Source: Chiua virens (Eukaryota; Basidiomycota; Agaricomycetes; Boletales; Boletaceae). Taken from it: a DNA stretch of 10,000 nucleotides. The notes under the pieces were generated by a model, which saw nothing but the letters and a program-made list of their open reading frames with translations, ran no database searches and was not told where the DNA came from. The first letter of the stretch is position 1. The number at the start of each line of letters is the position of its first letter. Of the stretch, positions 8,620-10,000 are shown one piece after another. Position numbers and translations under genes: made by a program. The stretch spans positions 12,501 through 22,500 of the forward strand of contig JAHNUO010000092.1 in NCBI GenBank assembly GCA_019787685.1, read 5' to 3'.

Positions 8620-8945
8620 CGAAGGTATCCCAAATCTATCGCATTGCTAATCAAATACATGCGATCACTGCACCGCAACATATAAATACGTTACGGCCGT
8701 GATACATTTGCATGGTGGCATGATTGTTAAGCTCCATCCGCTGTTTACCCGGGCACCGCAATAGCATTAACCATACGACACAAGTGCCGCAGATAGGCTA
8801 AACTGACTACACAGGCCGTATGATAAACCGTCTCAAAAGAGAACTACGAATGGATCGCAATGTCCTACTATGCGAAAAGTGCATACTGTCGACGGCACAT
8901 GGTTAAATGCACCGCCAAACAGCACTGAATTTCGCAATTCAGATA
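8400..8945 (-). other. D2 and D3 expansion segments of 28S
   Basis: The variable D2 block (about 8625-8945) and D3 block (about 8400-8590) flank the conserved GACCCGTCTTGAAACACGG (8617-8599). D2 contains the species-variable sequence most useful for identifying the organism by comparison. Confidence 0.8.
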
Positions 8946-8993
8946 TTCAGGTTCATCGGGCTTAACCCCTAAGCGGTTTCCACGTACTATTTA

Positions 8994-9052
<59 letters not shown>

Positions 9053-9086
9053 GTGGTTATATTTAGCCTTAGATGGAGGTTTACCA

Positions 9087-9121
<35 letters not shown>

Positions 9122-9400
9122 TTTGGAATAGCCTTCTTATACTGGTAGCAGTTGGTACGGGCCTGGCACCCTCTATGGGTAAAATGGCCCCATTCAAGAT
9201 GGACTTGAACGTACTACCGTCGCATAAGATAATAGACTTTCCATACACTGCATCTCCTACCGGCCAGAACGACCGGAGGGACTTAGTGCTGGCTTTTCCT
9301 GTTTCGCTCGCCGCTACTAAAGGAATCTTGGTTAATTTCTTTTCCTTCCCTCATTAATATGCTTAAATTCAGGGAGTAGTCTCACATGAGTTGAGGTCGC

Positions 9401-10000
9401 TTTATAGGTTGTTTGCAAATTCACAAGTACTGTTTGGTTTGAAGTGCTTTCAACGCAGTGTTCCCATCGCAGAAAATTATCGCATTAGACAAACTGAATC
9501 ATTACGCAGTGGTGACCTGAGACGAAACGAATGCTTTACACGCTGGCACACACACTTGCACCGGTCCGTACGACACACCCGCACACTGCAACATGATTAG
9601 AGAATTTACGCATTACCTGAGCATAGTGAGGACGTTCTTTGTGCATTCAAATGCGAAAACTATTACGTTTAAACGCTTATATCAATTTCATTACTAGTCT
9701 CACTCAGATGTTCTCTGCACATGCACAATGGGGCGAGCGCACGCACACGGACAAGCGTGGCGGCGACACGTTTCCATTCAGACACCGTGATCCAATTATC
9801 TGTTTTCTTTGATAAAAACGAGCACTTCACAATACAAGGATTGTGTACCAGAGGTATATTCAAGGGATGTCAGCGCACTGAAGGCTGACAACGCCTCATG
9901 ATGTAGCTAGACGCGTTAGCGAAAAGCAATTCAGTTAGCATAAAACTAACGACCCTCAACCATGTGTGGTCCATACAGCTTCGGTAGGAAACTAGTCAGT
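9401..10000 (-). other. Internal transcribed spacer 2, partial
   Basis: Upstream of 28S on the transcribed strand the sequence loses all conserved rRNA character. The 5.8S gene is absent: I find neither a GAACTGCAG-like nor an AACATCGACA-like segment, so ITS2 runs past the window edge and exceeds about 600 bases. It holds short CA/TG-rich stretches (about 9544-9595 and 9735-9750) and small hairpins such as TGTCAGC/GCTGACA at 9868-9890 and GTTAG/CTAAC at 9934-9950. The boundary with 28S is placed at GCGACCTCAAC. Confidence 0.8.

Larger units (their letters stand above)
5460..9400 (-). rRNA. 28S large-subunit rRNA, complete, uninserted
   Basis: This is the large-subunit rRNA of the cytosolic ribosome. 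On the minus strand it begins near GCGACCTCAACTCATGTGAG (about 9400), then CTGAATTTAAGCATATTAAT, the classic 28S 5' end that pairs with 5.8S. It ends near CTGCGATCCTCTGAAACTTA (5495-5476) and a short tail to about 5460, placed by analogy with the human 28S end. The length of about 3940 nt is normal for a fly. Recognisable in order are D1 to D3, the GTPase-associated segment, the AU-rich D7a block, the region with the R2/R1 target sites, D10, the P loop, peptidyl transferase centre, A loop and sarcin-ricin loop. Diptera-like wording such as CTCATCCTGGCAACAGGAAC and CCTTACTTACTTGATGAGGT supports a fly. Several one-base losses in conserved segments raise the possibility of sequencing error or a non-functional copy. 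Both ends are approximate. Confidence 0.96.

Noticed and set aside
5738..9357. Short proteins encoded across the 28S gene on either strand
   Set aside because: All lie within conserved rRNA sequence, and their frames show no family resemblance or coding pattern.
9420..9600. Possible 5.8S rRNA gene
   Set aside because: None of the conserved 5.8S segments could be found on either strand. The region reads as ITS2.

Overview
The window is eukaryotic nuclear ribosomal DNA, read against the direction of rRNA transcription. On the minus strand it runs from ITS2 (right end, still open at base 10000), through a complete 28S rRNA gene (about 9400 down to about 5460), into the intergenic spacer (about 5457 down to 1). 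The 28S core, the AU-rich D7a block and the D10 block closely match Drosophila-type 28S as I remember it. I therefore infer a fly (Diptera), probably not Drosophila itself. The genus cannot be fixed from here, although the 28S 5' end resembles the conserved site used for mosquito ITS2 primers.

Layout from left to right. Bases 1-2174 are a 76-bp satellite array of 29 recognisable units plus a decayed edge unit. Bases 2175-2559 are a near-perfect 385-bp inverted repeat whose arms carry (CA)n/(TG)n tracts. Bases 2560-3080 hold further TG repeats and AT-rich spacer. Bases 3083-3170 are a tRNA-like Pol III unit (A box, exact B box, T8 terminator), probably a SINE head. Bases 3171-3460 are featureless spacer. 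Bases 3461-5228 are about eleven tandem copies of a 161-bp spacer repeat, with a decayed remnant up to about 5275. Bases 5276-5460 are the short spacer next to the 28S 3' end, with two small hairpins. Bases 5460-9400 are 28S rRNA and 9401-10000 are ITS2. The 5.8S and 18S genes are outside the window.

I see no protein-coding gene. Open frames in the repeat arrays arise because repeat units happen to lack stops, and frames in 28S are incidental. The pieces form one functional unit: a Pol I transcript giving 28S, followed by spacer repeats that in other insects carry termination, promoter-like or enhancer activity. I cannot demonstrate those activities here.

Two themes deserve care. First, there is a prevalence of single-base deletions. 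Spacing in the 76-bp array never exceeds 76, and four homopolymer deletions fall in near-universal 28S segments. This suggests either uncorrected long-read errors or a decaying rDNA copy. Second, the spacer has accumulated insertions (foldback element, tRNA-like element). I found no convincing new biological system. The foldback element and the antisense Pol III unit in the spacer are the most interesting items.
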